This document shows positions 25,399-34,587 of a stretch of 64,000 bases of DNA, piece by piece. A program made the translations under genes and the position numbers. The notes under the pieces are model-generated. The model was not told where the DNA came from. It saw nothing but the letters and a program-made list of their open reading frames with translations, and ran no database searches. The stretch is taken from positions 25,774 through 89,773 of the IMG/VR virus record IMGVR_UViG_3300045141_000199; one strand, given 5' to 3'. The stretch comes from a virus. Every line of letters starts with the position of its first letter. Positions within the stretch are counted from its first letter, which is position 1.

Positions 25399-25973
25399 AT
25401 TGAGAACTCAACCTTGCGCCGCAAGTCATCTAGTGAGCCATCATTCACGATCGTCTTGGTGACTAACGATCTATCTAACTGAACCTCCGAAGCGTGGCCA
25501 TCGGACTCAAGCCCCGGCCGCGTGATCTCCCACACCTTGCCGCCGAGATTCAGAACTCGCTCGGCCTCATTGGGGTAGCGAACGTCCGTAACTACGAGCA
25601 GCTTCGCTCCGGGGTAGCGGCGCTTAAGCATGCCGTCAGCCGGCAATACCTGATCGATCCAGAACGTATCTCCAAAGACTTCACGGGCTCCCTGTCCGAA
25701 CCATTGCAGATACTCACGGCCGGTGATCCAGTATTCAATTTCAGGCCATTCGGGTGCCTGGATTCTGAAATCCCAACCCTCCTTGCATTTATTCATTAGC
25801 GGGATGAGCCGCTGATCGTCTTCGGGCGCAAAGCCAAGGGCCTTAGCAGCCATTTCCTTGAGCTTATCGGCAAAGGCCACGCGCTGTACGGGCTCGGGCG
25901 TCAGCTCTTTTATGAACTCGGCTGCCGTGTCCTTACCGGATGTCTTGTAACCGTTGATGCCTATCAGTCGCAT
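25395..25973 (-). CDS. Deoxynucleoside monophosphate kinase
   Basis: This 192-residue P-loop kinase starts MRLIGINGYKTSGKDTAAEF, where GYKTSGKDT is the Walker A loop. It continues with FADKLKEMAAKALG, EYLQWFGQGAREVFG and VVTDVRYPNEAE, all typical of phage dNMP kinases that raise dNTP supply for replication. Neighbouring genes overlap by four bases. Confidence 0.85.
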   Translation of the reverse strand: MRLIGINGYKTSGKDTAAEFIKELTPEPVQRVAFADKLKEMAAKALGFAPEDDQRLIPLMNKCKEGWDFRIQAPEWPEIEYWITGREYLQWFGQGAREVFGDTFWIDQVLPADGMLKRRYPGAKLLVVTDVRYPNEAERVLNLGGKVWEITRPGLESDGHASEVQLDRSLVTKTIVNDGSLDDLRRKVEFSI

Positions 25974-25985
25974 CGCTAAACCTTA

Positions 25986-26414
25986 TCAAAAATCGCTAAG
26001 TTCAGCATTTGAAACCGATATATCGTCTGCGGTTAGCAGGCATAATATCGGGCTCCCGTCAAAATCTTCGTCGTATTCGAAGACCTGCTTTTCGAGGAAG
26101 CTCAGCACGTACGCCTCAGCACGCGCTCCGCGGCTCTCTCGCCAGTCCTCTAAAAAGATGCCACCGATGCAGGCCGGATCAGCGCATATCGTTATATCGC
26201 GTGCTAGGAAGCTCATATACGGCCGCTCAACCGAATCGGGGGAACCAGTTTCCGATTCCATAGCTTCGCGCTCAACATGCTCATCGTCTAGCTCGGCCGG
26301 ACTTACTATTGTATAGCCGCTAGCCCGTAACTTGTCCGCTACTTCCCGGAACCGCGGGAAATTGAAGCAAGGGATGCCAGTCATAGGGCCGCCCTCGTAA
26401 AAGTAGGGTTTCAT
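25986..26414 (-). CDS. DUF4406 / nucleoside deoxyribosyltransferase-like protein
   Basis: The ATG at 26414 overlaps the helicase stop (ATGA) and has GGAGG nine bases upstream. The 142-residue protein begins KPYFYEGGPMTGIPCFNFPR and continues with LRASGYTIVSPAEL, the pattern of DUF4406 proteins, which share the deoxyribosyltransferase fold. It may act on nucleotides; an acidic C-terminus follows. Confidence 0.75.
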   Translation of the reverse strand: MKPYFYEGGPMTGIPCFNFPRFREVADKLRASGYTIVSPAELDDEHVEREAMESETGSPDSVERPYMSFLARDITICADPACIGGIFLEDWRESRGARAEAYVLSFLEKQVFEYDEDFDGSPILCLLTADDISVSNAELSDF

Positions 26415-27580
26415 AGTGCTAAACCTCCATGGTCTGTGTTGTCGCCTGACGGGATTCTGTAACGGATGCCAGTGCTGCCAGCACCATCGCTTACTGATTT
26501 CATCTTCTTCAAACGATCTTCTGTGCAAAGCCGCGTCATAATCGGCCGCAGCTTAGCCTCCTTCTCTTGCAATTCTTCCGCGAGCTGCTTGAGAGTCATT
26601 GGGTCTTCCTGATTATCAGCCAGCACGCGCATGACGTTTTGCTCGATCTCATCCATTGAGACATGGCGATACCAGAGTGCGTCCGGGTCGTACTCAAGCC
26701 TGGCGGGTGGCGGCGGCTGTAAATAACGCGCCTTGCTCCACGTCATTTCTTTGTAATCTCCCCCGACCACCTTTTGAAAGTTCTCCATGAGAGCCGCCAC
26801 GCCCTCTAGCACGGTTGATCCACGGCCGGCGCTCATTAACTCTCCATCTTCGCCCGCTCCGCTCTTGCGCTCATGATGGCTTAGGATTACGCCGCAGCCG
26901 TAATCGGTCGCTAAGGCCACAAGATTGTCGGTCACAACGGCCATGTCGGTAGCGGAGTTCTCCTCGCCTTTCCACAGCGATCGAAACGGCTCCACAAATA
27001 CAATGTCTGGCTCATGCTGCTCGACGCCCGTCCTGACTTGATTTAGCATCGCAGGGTCATCGATCTTCAGCCCGCTGTATCCGCCGTCGCCCCAAACTAG
27101 AACGTTCGCTCTAATTTCTTCGCGCTGCTCATCGGTGAACATGCGGCCGCTGTTGTTTAGCATGATGCCGATCTTCTGGTGAAACATGCCGGCGCTACCC
27201 TCGTTCTCCATTATCAAGATTCGCAGGGGCCTCTCAGGCTTCATATAAGCTTCCCCGTCTCCATTGGAAAACGTGTCAAACAGAGGCAGTCCAGCTCCCC
27301 AACGCAGAATACGGTTGAGGTTCATGGTCGTCTTCCCATAGCCGGCGCGGCCGAGGGTTACCGTTAGCTCGCCTCGAACCACGATCGTCGGCCAGACCAA
27401 CGACGGTGGAATCTCGATCGGCGCATCAAGGTATTCACCCAGCGTTTGAACGGGAGGCTCGAAAATTTCAGGCTCAACCTCGTTTAGCGCAAGCATTCGG
27501 GCTCGCTTAATTAGTTGCTCGCGCTTAGCGGGCTCCTCTGTCTCGGCTAACAGTCGAGCAAAATCGTCTACTACGCTCAT
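26411..27580 (-). CDS. RepA-like (AAA_25/RecA-fold) replicative helicase
   Basis: This 389-residue ATPase has Walker A GRAGYGKTT at about residues 77-85, a Walker B-like DIVFVEPF near 190, and LSHHERKSG, as in RepA/KaiC-fold hexameric helicases. The C-terminal 70 residues form a winged-helix-like part (MTLKQLAEELQEKEAKLRPI). It probably unwinds DNA ahead of the polymerase and lies between the HNH/primase genes and the nucleotide enzymes. Confidence 0.85.
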   Translation of the reverse strand: MSVVDDFARLLAETEEPAKREQLIKRARMLALNEVEPEIFEPPVQTLGEYLDAPIEIPPSLVWPTIVVRGELTVTLGRAGYGKTTMNLNRILRWGAGLPLFDTFSNGDGEAYMKPERPLRILIMENEGSAGMFHQKIGIMLNNSGRMFTDEQREEIRANVLVWGDGGYSGLKIDDPAMLNQVRTGVEQHEPDIVFVEPFRSLWKGEENSATDMAVVTDNLVALATDYGCGVILSHHERKSGAGEDGELMSAGRGSTVLEGVAALMENFQKVVGGDYKEMTWSKARYLQPPPPARLEYDPDALWYRHVSMDEIEQNVMRVLADNQEDPMTLKQLAEELQEKEAKLRPIMTRLCTEDRLKKMKSVSDGAGSTGIRYRIPSGDNTDHGGLAL

Positions 27581-28050
27581 AGCGGAATATTAATCAGATT
27601 TTCAGAACCACATTCAGCGCAAATTTTGCGATGACCACTACCATGGCGTGTATGTCTTATCTGTAGATTCTCGATTTGATTATCCTCCGTATTTCCGTTG
27701 ATGTGGTGAACTTCCTCAGTAGAGACTAGAGGGCGCCCTAAATGCCGCGCCATTATCAATCTGTGCTCAGCCACACGATTCGTTTGTCTATTAATAGTTT
27801 TTGCGGACATGATGTGCATAGGATCGTCTGGTGCAACCCAAACATACCAATACTTTCCCTGTTTTGTTCTTCCCCCTGTCCAGCAATGATGTTGAGATGC
27901 CTGTTTTGGGCCGCGGGGTTTTAATTGACGTATTTGAAGGTTTTGGTACAACGACCGATGAGTAAAACCGTACTCGTCTTCGAGATCGCAAACAGATTCC
28001 CCCTGAAAATAGCGTGGCAGTATCTCATCCCAGGGATAGCGAGCGTTCAT
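27577..28050 (-). CDS. HNH homing endonuclease
   Basis: This 157-residue protein has the HNH_3 pattern EHRLIMARHLGRPL and VHHINGNTEDNQIENL, ending in a CAECG zinc knuckle. It sits between helicase and primase genes, a typical homing position next to conserved replication targets. It is paralogous to the protein at 31715-32206. Confidence 0.85.
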   Translation of the reverse strand: MNARYPWDEILPRYFQGESVCDLEDEYGFTHRSLYQNLQIRQLKPRGPKQASQHHCWTGGRTKQGKYWYVWVAPDDPMHIMSAKTINRQTNRVAEHRLIMARHLGRPLVSTEEVHHINGNTEDNQIENLQIRHTRHGSGHRKICAECGSENLINIPL

Positions 28051-29039
28051 TTAGGATTACCAATAGGACAAGAAGCACTAATGAATGGAGCCATAAGAGG
28101 ATCGTCACAGCCTGTGCTCACAAATTTACCACGTTCAGCATTACTAAGAATACGCTTTAATTCTGAGTCAGTTACATGTGACACTCCCTGCTGGTCAGCA
28201 GAATCACGTACTAATTTCATCATATAAAGAGCTTCTTCTCGGTCGCAAGCTTCCCAATTAGCAAGCATCTTTGCTAAGCAGAAATACACCACATTGCGAT
28301 GTCCCTCACTAACGGGCACTTCATCACGGCGCGCAATAATTTCCTGGCCGCAGATATGTAAATCTGAAGCAGTTCCAAACTCAGCAGCCTCATGTTCGCG
28401 CTCCTCGGGCGGAGCGATCATTAACCAATCGGCGCGCTTACGCCACTCGATCGGACTATTAAGTTCCTTCATCGCTGCTCGTACGAACATCTCTAGGGTT
28501 ACTTCGCCTAGCGGCGTTGGAAGGCCGCTCGGACGCGGCAAGGTACCGCCGTCAAGAGTCGGGATTAGTATCGGACGGGCCTCGCCATGATATGGCAGGT
28601 TGATGTAGTTACCAAACATGCCGGCCAGTAAACGATTTTGCTTAGGAAAGCACTCAACCGTTGGTTTACCTATGCCGGCGATGGCCTCCCGCATGATTCC
28701 TCGCGGAATCCACGCATCAATAGGCTCTTCGAAGAAGGCCCAAATGTGCGCATTTCCAGACCTTGAGCGCTCAATGAACGTATGTCCGAATTTCAAGAAC
28801 TTTTGCAGCTCGCGAGCAGCATCAAAGTCAGGCTCATCTAAGTCGATCGCAGCAAACCACACCTTGCCGTTGTCGAGCAGCGGGGCTATGCCTAGACCGG
28901 GACCTATGCCTTGAAGGTGATTTTCATAGACATAGCGCCGCGGAGGCTTCTTTATCCACCGGCCTTCGCCAGTTCCATAAGCATCCTGGCGACCGCGGAA
29001 TAACCTCATATAAGTATCAACCATATTGTCGGTTATCAC
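28047..29039 (-). CDS. DNA primase, archaeo-eukaryotic (AEP) type
   Basis: This 330-residue protein has the AEP core of the TOTE/primase-polymerase kind: WFAAIDLDEPDFDAA (metal-binding DxD-like), FIERSRSGNAHIWAFF and ECFPKQNRLLAGMFGNYINLPY. The C-terminal 100 residues are helical (PriCT-like) and end with two Cys (STGCDD, SASCPIG). It would make primers for the family A polymerase. It overlaps its neighbours by four bases. Confidence 0.85.
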   Translation of the reverse strand: MITDNMVDTYMRLFRGRQDAYGTGEGRWIKKPPRRYVYENHLQGIGPGLGIAPLLDNGKVWFAAIDLDEPDFDAARELQKFLKFGHTFIERSRSGNAHIWAFFEEPIDAWIPRGIMREAIAGIGKPTVECFPKQNRLLAGMFGNYINLPYHGEARPILIPTLDGGTLPRPSGLPTPLGEVTLEMFVRAAMKELNSPIEWRKRADWLMIAPPEEREHEAAEFGTASDLHICGQEIIARRDEVPVSEGHRNVVYFCLAKMLANWEACDREEALYMMKLVRDSADQQGVSHVTDSELKRILSNAERGKFVSTGCDDPLMAPFISASCPIGNPK

Positions 29040-29320
29040 TTAACATCCAATTCGATCGCTATCAAGCGCCTGAATAACGCTCTGGTGAGCTTCTTGTCCA
29101 GCATCCAACGCCGAGGGCGTTGTCCCTCATCGAAGTTTGCTCGGTTTTTGATCGACCACATGATCCGCAGCTCGGCAGCATTGGCGAGAATGTAATCGAT
29201 CGCCCAAAGTACCTCTGCTTCTCGTAGTCCGATAATGAAACGCTGACTGCCGTCTGGCGGGAACCAGAGCAGATGTTGGTCAAGCATTTCAACTGGAAAT
29301 TCTATGGATTTATCGCTCAT
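29036..29320 (-). CDS. Small protein beside the primase, unknown function
   Basis: This 94-residue protein has a strong AGGAGG ribosome binding site and overlaps the primase start. The C-terminal half is basic (RPRRWMLDKKLTRALFRRLI). No domain recognised; co-translation suggests a role in replication. Confidence 0.75.
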   Translation of the reverse strand: MSDKSIEFPVEMLDQHLLWFPPDGSQRFIIGLREAEVLWAIDYILANAAELRIMWSIKNRANFDEGQRPRRWMLDKKLTRALFRRLIAIELDVK

Positions 29321-29369
29321 ATTTCCTCCTGGGCGTATTTAAGGCGCCTGCTAGGTACCAGCCCAACTG

Positions 29370-29594
29370 CTAGTCCTCGAACCAGTAGCGTCCGTGGGCG
29401 CCTTGGTTTGATTTGTGTACCGCACTCGTTGCACGGTGCAACTGACGGCCGTACTGATCCGTCTTGCTGTCGTCAGTTTCGACGTACACAACGTTTAGCG
29501 ACGGCGTATCGCCTCCGCCCCATACTTCCGTGACAAGCGCGTTATGGCCCTTGCCGTACTCATCAACGTAGACAACGTGGTTTCCAATCTCCAT
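29370..29594 (-). CDS. Small beta-rich protein (KOW/SH3-like), unknown function
   Basis: The ATG at 29594 follows AAAGGGGGTGAGA, an extended ribosome binding site like those of the 58-63 kb cassettes. The 74-residue protein (MEIGNHVVYVDEYGKGHNAL and on) has the look of a small SH3-like barrel as in other phage single-domain proteins. It is flanked upstream by the hairpin at 29622. Confidence 0.75.
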   Translation of the reverse strand: MEIGNHVVYVDEYGKGHNALVTEVWGGGDTPSLNVVYVETDDSKTDQYGRQLHRATSAVHKSNQGAHGRYWFED

Positions 29595-29621
29595 ATTCTC
29601 ACCCCCTTTCGGGATGCGTGA

Positions 29622-29660
29622 CACCGTTCGGTTTCAGAATCAACATGAAACCGAACGGTG
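29622..29660 (-). promoter_or_regulatory. Perfect 15-bp intergenic hairpin
   Basis: CACCGTTCGGTTTCA (29622-29636) and its exact complement (29646-29660) flank a 9-base loop. It lies after the stop of the 29671 gene and before the extended ribosome binding site of the next gene, the same place as the T-arm-like hairpins, but the loop is different. There is no U tract on the - strand. It may be a processing or mRNA-stabilising element. Confidence 0.85.
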
Positions 29661-29670
29661 CCTTTTAACA

Positions 29671-30492
29671 CTAGACTGCTAGTCCGCCTTTAGCGTCAGG
29701 CTCAGCAGCCTTGTCGTCCAGCGCATCCTCTGCGCCGGCCGAAACTGTGCGCCCCTGCATAACCGCAAACGCGAGCTGTGAGCCCATAGCCTTCTCTTCA
29801 GGCGAAGTCTCGCGGATGAACTTCAGGTTGCTAGGGTCGATTGTGTACGCTTGGTTCTTGCCGTAGGTTTCCTTCTTGGTCACCAAGCGAAGCACGCGAT
29901 CCCACGGTGGCTTGTTGCGCAACATAGCACGCTGTAACGTGCGAATCTTGCGATGCGCCGGCACGTCGATCCGCTTCAGCGATAAGCGCACAGGCTGATA
30001 ATCATCGTCTGCGACAACGAAACCTGTGTAGTTGTGAGTAGTGGAAACCTGGGGTCCCTTGCCCCACTCACGCTCCTTGCGGTTCACGGCGGCCTTGTAC
30101 TGCTCCTCCGCCTCGGGGTACTCCGAGAACGGCTCGCCTACCCACTCCGGCCCAACCAATTCTTCCCATCGCTCGGGAATTGTTGAGTCGAACGCGACAA
30201 AGGTTTTGTCTTTGTCCTGGTTTGTGGCAAAACGCCCGCGGTTATAGTACACGGCAATGAACTCAACCGCGGTTCCAACGCCCTCATTGGATAGCGTGTT
30301 GATAAATTCACCGGCTTCAGCGTCACCCTCCTGTACCTCGCGGGTAAGAGGCTGGCCGATCTTCAGGATTGGGGTATTCAGATATTCATCATCGTCATAC
30401 TCCTGCGCCTGGGCTGCTAATACTTCGGCGGCAATAGCGTCCTGGGCCTCTAACTCTGCGCTGTTTAGCTCTGCAATGTCTGTGGTGCTCAC
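29671..30492 (-). CDS. Conserved replication-region protein, possible single-strand DNA-binding role
   Basis: This 273-residue acidic protein (ILKIGQPLTREVQEGDAEAG, then FVVADDDYQPVRLSLKRIDV) belongs to a type often found between phage helicase and primase genes. Its acidic tail (EDALDDKAAEPDAKG) is like that of ssDNA-binding proteins, but no OB-fold motif is clear. GTG start with GAGGAG about seven bases upstream. A promoter lies 40 bases upstream, so it is probably the first gene of a replication transcript. Confidence 0.75.
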   Translation of the reverse strand: MSTTDIAELNSAELEAQDAIAAEVLAAQAQEYDDDEYLNTPILKIGQPLTREVQEGDAEAGEFINTLSNEGVGTAVEFIAVYYNRGRFATNQDKDKTFVAFDSTIPERWEELVGPEWVGEPFSEYPEAEEQYKAAVNRKEREWGKGPQVSTTHNYTGFVVADDDYQPVRLSLKRIDVPAHRKIRTLQRAMLRNKPPWDRVLRLVTKKETYGKNQAYTIDPSNLKFIRETSPEEKAMGSQLAFAVMQGRTVSAGAEDALDDKAAEPDAKGGLAV

Positions 30493-30531
30493 GTTCTTTT
30501 CTCCTCGTAGATTGTGTGCTGCTTACAGTGA

Positions 30532-30540
30532 ATTATAGCA
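30532..30540 (-). promoter_or_regulatory. Extended -10 promoter for the 29.0-30.5 kb genes
   Basis: The - strand reads TGCTATAAT, a perfect extended -10 (TGnTATAAT). No good -35 box lies 16-18 bases upstream, which extended -10 promoters can do without. Predicted start is about 33 bases before the GTG of the 30492 gene. Confidence 0.6.
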
Positions 30541-30541
30541 G

Positions 30542-30961
30542 CTAGTTCTTCTTCGAAATTGTTAATCCACGGTTCGAGTAGAAGTCAATACCGGGCGGCA
30601 TAGGGTCACCTTTGTCCAACAACTCTCTCACCAACTCATTCAGCCGGCGCTTCACAATGCTCGGCTTTGTCATGTCATCTATTCGGCCCCGCTCTTCGAA
30701 ATACTCAAGGGCGGCGTCCGCATCAATGATGCGGCCGAACTTGGTTTCGCGTGGCGTGAACGTTACGACTCCATGTGGGAATCCAAGATCAAAGCGGCGC
30801 GTTCCCTTCATCGGACTGTCTTCCAGCTCGTCAAACAATTCGGCCTCGTAAGCCCGGTACTCGCGCTCGGCAGTTTCGGCCGCTATTTTGGTCGAGTCAC
30901 GCTTCTCACGTAACTCGACCAGGCGCCGGAACCTACTCGCAATGATCTCTTCCTCACTCAT
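30542..30961 (-). CDS. Conserved phage protein, unknown function
   Basis: This 139-residue protein has an N-terminal coiled coil and a C-terminal region with VTFTPRETKFGRI and PPGIDFYSNRGLTISKK, a pattern I know from a family in actinophage replication regions. The role is not established. It overlaps the membrane protein gene by four bases. Confidence 0.75.
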   Translation of the reverse strand: MSEEEIIASRFRRLVELREKRDSTKIAAETAEREYRAYEAELFDELEDSPMKGTRRFDLGFPHGVVTFTPRETKFGRIIDADAALEYFEERGRIDDMTKPSIVKRRLNELVRELLDKGDPMPPGIDFYSNRGLTISKKN

Positions 30962-31203
30962 GAATCATTCTTTTTGGTGTAATTGGCCTTAGCAGCATCC
31001 CCTCGGATAATGCCTAAGGCGAAGGCGACCCACCACGCGGTTATGAATCCGATCTTGCCAACGTGCCCGCCACAAATCTTCACCACTTCAGTCACGCCGA
31101 AGTTCCACGCCCACATCGTTATCAGGGCGCTAAGCGCCGCTACCGCAACGATTAGGACGATAATGCCGAGCACCATCCAGACTGTCTTAGCTCCGTCACT
31201 CAT
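30958..31203 (-). CDS. Small membrane protein
   Basis: This 81-residue protein has two membrane segments (VWMVLGIIVLIVAVAALSAL and IGFITAWWVAFALGII). Its start and stop overlap both neighbours by four bases. Role unknown. Confidence 0.75.
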   Translation of the reverse strand: MSDGAKTVWMVLGIIVLIVAVAALSALITMWAWNFGVTEVVKICGGHVGKIGFITAWWVAFALGIIRGDAAKANYTKKNDS

Positions 31204-31718
31204 AGGATCAGCTCTCCTTTGTCATTTACGAAGTCCGCTTTAGCATAAGCTTCTTTTTCAGATGCATCGATGTATGGCCAGAATTCCTTCAGACGCTTGA
31301 GCTGGGCTGGGGCATTTTTCTTCAAGCGCATTACGTGGTCGCAACGTACAGGATCATAGCTTTGATCGATGGCCTCGTTCCACGCATCGAAATCGGCTGC
31401 TACCTTACCAATAGCGCCCGGAAGGACTACGCCGTATTCAATCTCCTCGCCGAACGTAACCTCATCGACCTTTTTCAGGCCGAGCTTATTAGCGATTCTG
31501 TCACGCGTAGCCTCGTCCGTCCACATCGCCCAGCGATCTTGACTGTCAGGATTGACAAAGCAATTGAAGTTGAGATTCTTCGCAATCAAACACTGCTGTG
31601 GGTCCGCGGGAATGGCCGGCATTAATGCGTCGAGCGGGTTACCGCCGCCGGCCTTACGGACCTGATTCGCAAACTTCTTTAGTTCCGCTAGGGAAGCACG
31701 TTTCGTAGCCACTTTCAT
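31200..31718 (-). CDS. Protein of unknown function
   Basis: This 172-residue protein has AAGGAGAT directly before its ATG. It has an N-terminal basic helix and beta-rich centre (EIEYGVVLPGAIGK). No family recognised. It lies between the HNH gene and the membrane protein gene. Confidence 0.75.
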   Translation of the reverse strand: MKVATKRASLAELKKFANQVRKAGGGNPLDALMPAIPADPQQCLIAKNLNFNCFVNPDSQDRWAMWTDEATRDRIANKLGLKKVDEVTFGEEIEYGVVLPGAIGKVAADFDAWNEAIDQSYDPVRCDHVMRLKKNAPAQLKRLKEFWPYIDASEKEAYAKADFVNDKGELIL

Positions 31719-32206
31719 ATCTCCTTGTATTCAATGTTTTGGTTGCCGCAATTGGCACAGACTGCTCGTTGATTTACGCCATGACGGCCTTTTCGTAGCT
31801 GCAAATTAGCTATTCGATTATCAGCCTTGTTACCGTTTAGGTGGTGGACCGTCTCATTTTCTAGTAATGGTCTACCGAGATGATGAGCCATTACCAATCT
31901 GTGCTCTAAGCAGTGATTCATCTTACCTAGCATAGCACGTCCGATAAGGTCGTTTAATGACACCCAAACGTAGTTATAGCCTTCTGTATGACCGCCTTTA
32001 CCTCCTGCCCAACGTGAAGCTTCAGGACCGAGGTTTAGTCCTTTTCGACTTCTCGTAGGTATGCCTCGTTCAGCTCTGAATCGCTGAAAACTATGAGGTT
32101 TTAGCTCTAACTCATTCAAAAACACTTTACACTGGCGGCCGCGTTCATACAGCTCAACGGCCTTCCAATAGTCATCTTCCCTAGGCCAACGTCTCATGAA
32201 CCTCAT
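31715..32206 (-). CDS. HNH homing endonuclease
   Basis: This 163-residue protein has EHRLVMAHHLGRPL and VHHLNGNKADNRIANL plus a C-terminal CANCG knuckle, and is clearly paralogous to the HNH protein at 27577. It overlaps the 3' end of the helicase gene by 26 bases, as expected for a homing gene inserted beside a conserved target. A second ATG at 32197 is an alternative start. Confidence 0.85.
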   Translation of the reverse strand: MRFMRRWPREDDYWKAVELYERGRQCKVFLNELELKPHSFQRFRAERGIPTRSRKGLNLGPEASRWAGGKGGHTEGYNYVWVSLNDLIGRAMLGKMNHCLEHRLVMAHHLGRPLLENETVHHLNGNKADNRIANLQLRKGRHGVNQRAVCANCGNQNIEYKEI

Positions 32207-34025
32207 CCTGCTTTATTACAGAGCGGGTTATCGATTCCTTGAGCTTATTTGTGGGGAGTATGCTGCCGTCATCCACCGTTCGGGATGCCTGATAGATATA
32301 AATCGTGGCTGAGCCTTTCATACCCATACGATGGATTCTGTCCTCGGCCTGGGCATTATTGGCTGGAACCCAATTCCTCTCAACGAAATGTGCAGTATCA
32401 GATGCAGTTAGCGTTAGCCCTTCTTTCATAGCACCGATCGTACCGACAATTACGTCGATCTCTCCACGCTGGAACGCCTCCTCTAGTTCGGATCGATCGC
32501 GCTGATCTGTCTCCCCGGTGTAAACCGCAACGTCAAGTGACTTACCGCGGAGACGGCCTGCAAGAATGTTGCAGGTATCCACAAACTCGCTAAAGACGAC
32601 GTGCTGTTTGTGGGGGTTATCTTCGATGGAGTCCGTAACGGCGTCGAGCTTTGCGCTTTCATCGGCGCCGCCCAGGAGGGCTGGCGTGGAGAGTATCTGA
32701 CGCAGGCGTACTGTTCTCGCCGCTCCATTCGGGATGGAATAGAGGCGCCGTCCGAGAACGGCGGCCTCAGCAAGCGCCTCAGCCGTTTTATCGCCTTCCT
32801 GTATCGCTGTTTCCACTTCAAGCCACAACTCCTTCTCCGCTTGTTCGTAAAGTTTGCGCTGCTTGGCACCTAGCTTTACCGGAATAGTGATCCTCATCTT
32901 CGGCGGAAGGTCAAGTACCTGAGCCTTGGTGCGCCGGTACAGCTTGCCTTTCAGCTCAAAGCGCAAAGCGTCGGGGTTCTTCACTCCTTCAATTACACGG
33001 CCGAAGTATCCTTCTGTGTAGTCCGTGTACTGCTCAAAGAAGCGCCAATAGGACGTGTACTCCTTTGGGTACAGCCAATGTAATAAAGCCCATAGCTCGG
33101 CTGGATTATTCATGATTGGCGTGCCGGTGGCCGCTAACTCAAGCTCACCTTTCGCTTTGAACAGCCCGCGGGTCTGTGCCGCCTTACGGTTCTTAGCACG
33201 ATGAGCCTCATCGGCGATGACTGACTGCCACTTGGTTTCAGCGAACAGCGGCTCCTTCATGATCTCTTTGGTCTTCTCGCCGCCGGCTTTGGTCTTCACC
33301 TTAATCTTCTTGGTGCGAAGCTGCTCATAATTGACGATCACCCAGGCTTCCTCCTGGATGCCATTTACGAGCTGAAACTTACGAGCTTTCGGCGTGGTGC
33401 CATCAACGATTACTGCCTCATCGTCGCCTAACCAAAGCTCGATCTCGCGCGCCCACACCCCCTTGACAGAGTTCGGACAGACCACTAAGTGGGGGCCACC
33501 CATGCTAAAGCCAGTGTTACTCCAGAGAGCCGTACCCTTACGGATCGCGATCTCGGCGGCCGTTGAAATGGCCGTGCCCGTCTTACCAAGGCCCATGTCG
33601 TCCGCGACGATCGCTCCACGATCGCCGGCCACCAGAGCGTCCACTAGCACGCGTTGGTGGGCCTTCAGGCCAGTGAATGGTTCGCCCCTAACGGCCTCGG
33701 GCTGCCAGGGAGCGCGCTCGTAGGCCCACGGGATTAGCAGACCAGAAGCGTCCTCGGGCAATGAGTTCACTAACTCCTGTTCGGCTTGTTGTTTGGAATC
33801 ACGAATCCACTGAACGATCTCGGACGCAACCTCAGGCTGCGTAGCGTAGACTAGGCGCTCGGCTATAGCCGGGTCGATAGGGAGCTGCCAGACTTTGCGC
33901 TTTCCTTCATAGCGTCTACCGGGTAAGTCCTTGACCTTCGCGAGCACATCCGAGAACTCGGAGCCGCGGCAGGTCGATAAGTCCAGCTCTAGGGCCTCGT
34001 CTGTTCTGGTTAACGTCGGAGGCAT
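32181..34025 (-). CDS. SNF2-like DEAH helicase
   Basis: This 614-residue protein has motif I DDMGLGKTGTA near residue 145, motif II DEAHR near 273, ATGTPIMN (motif III) and a C-terminal helicase half with VAVYTGETDQRDR and RIHRMGMKGSATIYI. The N-terminal 120 residues have a HARP-like region (GRRYEGKRKVWQLP), as in SMARCAL1-type annealing helicases. It may process forks or displaced strands. The ATG overlaps the stop of the small membrane protein gene (TAATG). Confidence 0.88.
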   Translation of the reverse strand: MPPTLTRTDEALELDLSTCRGSEFSDVLAKVKDLPGRRYEGKRKVWQLPIDPAIAERLVYATQPEVASEIVQWIRDSKQQAEQELVNSLPEDASGLLIPWAYERAPWQPEAVRGEPFTGLKAHQRVLVDALVAGDRGAIVADDMGLGKTGTAISTAAEIAIRKGTALWSNTGFSMGGPHLVVCPNSVKGVWAREIELWLGDDEAVIVDGTTPKARKFQLVNGIQEEAWVIVNYEQLRTKKIKVKTKAGGEKTKEIMKEPLFAETKWQSVIADEAHRAKNRKAAQTRGLFKAKGELELAATGTPIMNNPAELWALLHWLYPKEYTSYWRFFEQYTDYTEGYFGRVIEGVKNPDALRFELKGKLYRRTKAQVLDLPPKMRITIPVKLGAKQRKLYEQAEKELWLEVETAIQEGDKTAEALAEAAVLGRRLYSIPNGAARTVRLRQILSTPALLGGADESAKLDAVTDSIEDNPHKQHVVFSEFVDTCNILAGRLRGKSLDVAVYTGETDQRDRSELEEAFQRGEIDVIVGTIGAMKEGLTLTASDTAHFVERNWVPANNAQAEDRIHRMGMKGSATIYIYQASRTVDDGSILPTNKLKESITRSVIKQDEVHETLA

Positions 34026-34198
34026 TAGCCGCCTCTAATTAACCCGACGATTGACAGCCCGAAGCCACAAAGCCAGCAAAGGCTATAAGGTATAATCGCC
34101 GGCCAGATCGGGAGATTAATCACCGCAAAGAAAACTGCGAGCAGGATCATAAAGCATTGGATTCCAAAGCCGATCTCGACTTGTGTATCAGGATTCAT
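34025..34198 (-). CDS. 57-residue membrane protein
   Basis: This short frame fills the gap between helicase and MazG-like genes and overlaps both (TAATG at each end). It has two hydrophobic segments (CFMILLAVFFAVINLPIW and SLCWLCGFGLSIVGLI). Role unknown. Confidence 0.75.
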   Translation of the reverse strand: MNPDTQVEIGFGIQCFMILLAVFFAVINLPIWPAIIPYSLCWLCGFGLSIVGLIRGG

Positions 34199-34587
34199 TA
34201 CTCACTACCTCCGTAACTAAGAAGGGGCTCCAACACTGGCTCTTCATAGTGTGGGCCTTTGATTATCTTTCCATCCGGCTGGCGCTCGATGCCGCCCTTG
34301 AGCTTGCTCATGTTGCTGGCATGGACCGCCTCGATAACACGGTCGAGTGGGATACCGTAGGCTCTGGCCGTACCGTAAAGCACGTAAACCAGGTCGGCTA
34401 GCTCCTTTGCAAGATTGATGTATGCCTCGCCGGTTACGGGCTCACTACCCATCGCCTCCATTACCTCTAGGTACTCCTCAGTAATCAGCGTGCGCCGTAG
34501 CGAATGAACCTCAAAGCCACCAGATAGGACGCTGGGCTCTCCGATGGTGTCATGCCACTCATCTAGCATCGCACCCACGTCAGTCAT
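34198..34587 (-). CDS. MazG-like nucleotide pyrophosphohydrolase
   Basis: This 129-residue all-helical protein has the MazG/PRA-PH pattern: EEYLEVMEAM, then NLAKELADLVYVLYGTARAY and IEAVHASNMSKL. Such enzymes hydrolyse NTPs or alarmones and occur in many phages. The metal-binding Glu/Asp residues are present. Its ATG overlaps the next gene's stop. Confidence 0.85.
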   Translation of the reverse strand: MTDVGAMLDEWHDTIGEPSVLSGGFEVHSLRRTLITEEYLEVMEAMGSEPVTGEAYINLAKELADLVYVLYGTARAYGIPLDRVIEAVHASNMSKLKGGIERQPDGKIIKGPHYEEPVLEPLLSYGGSE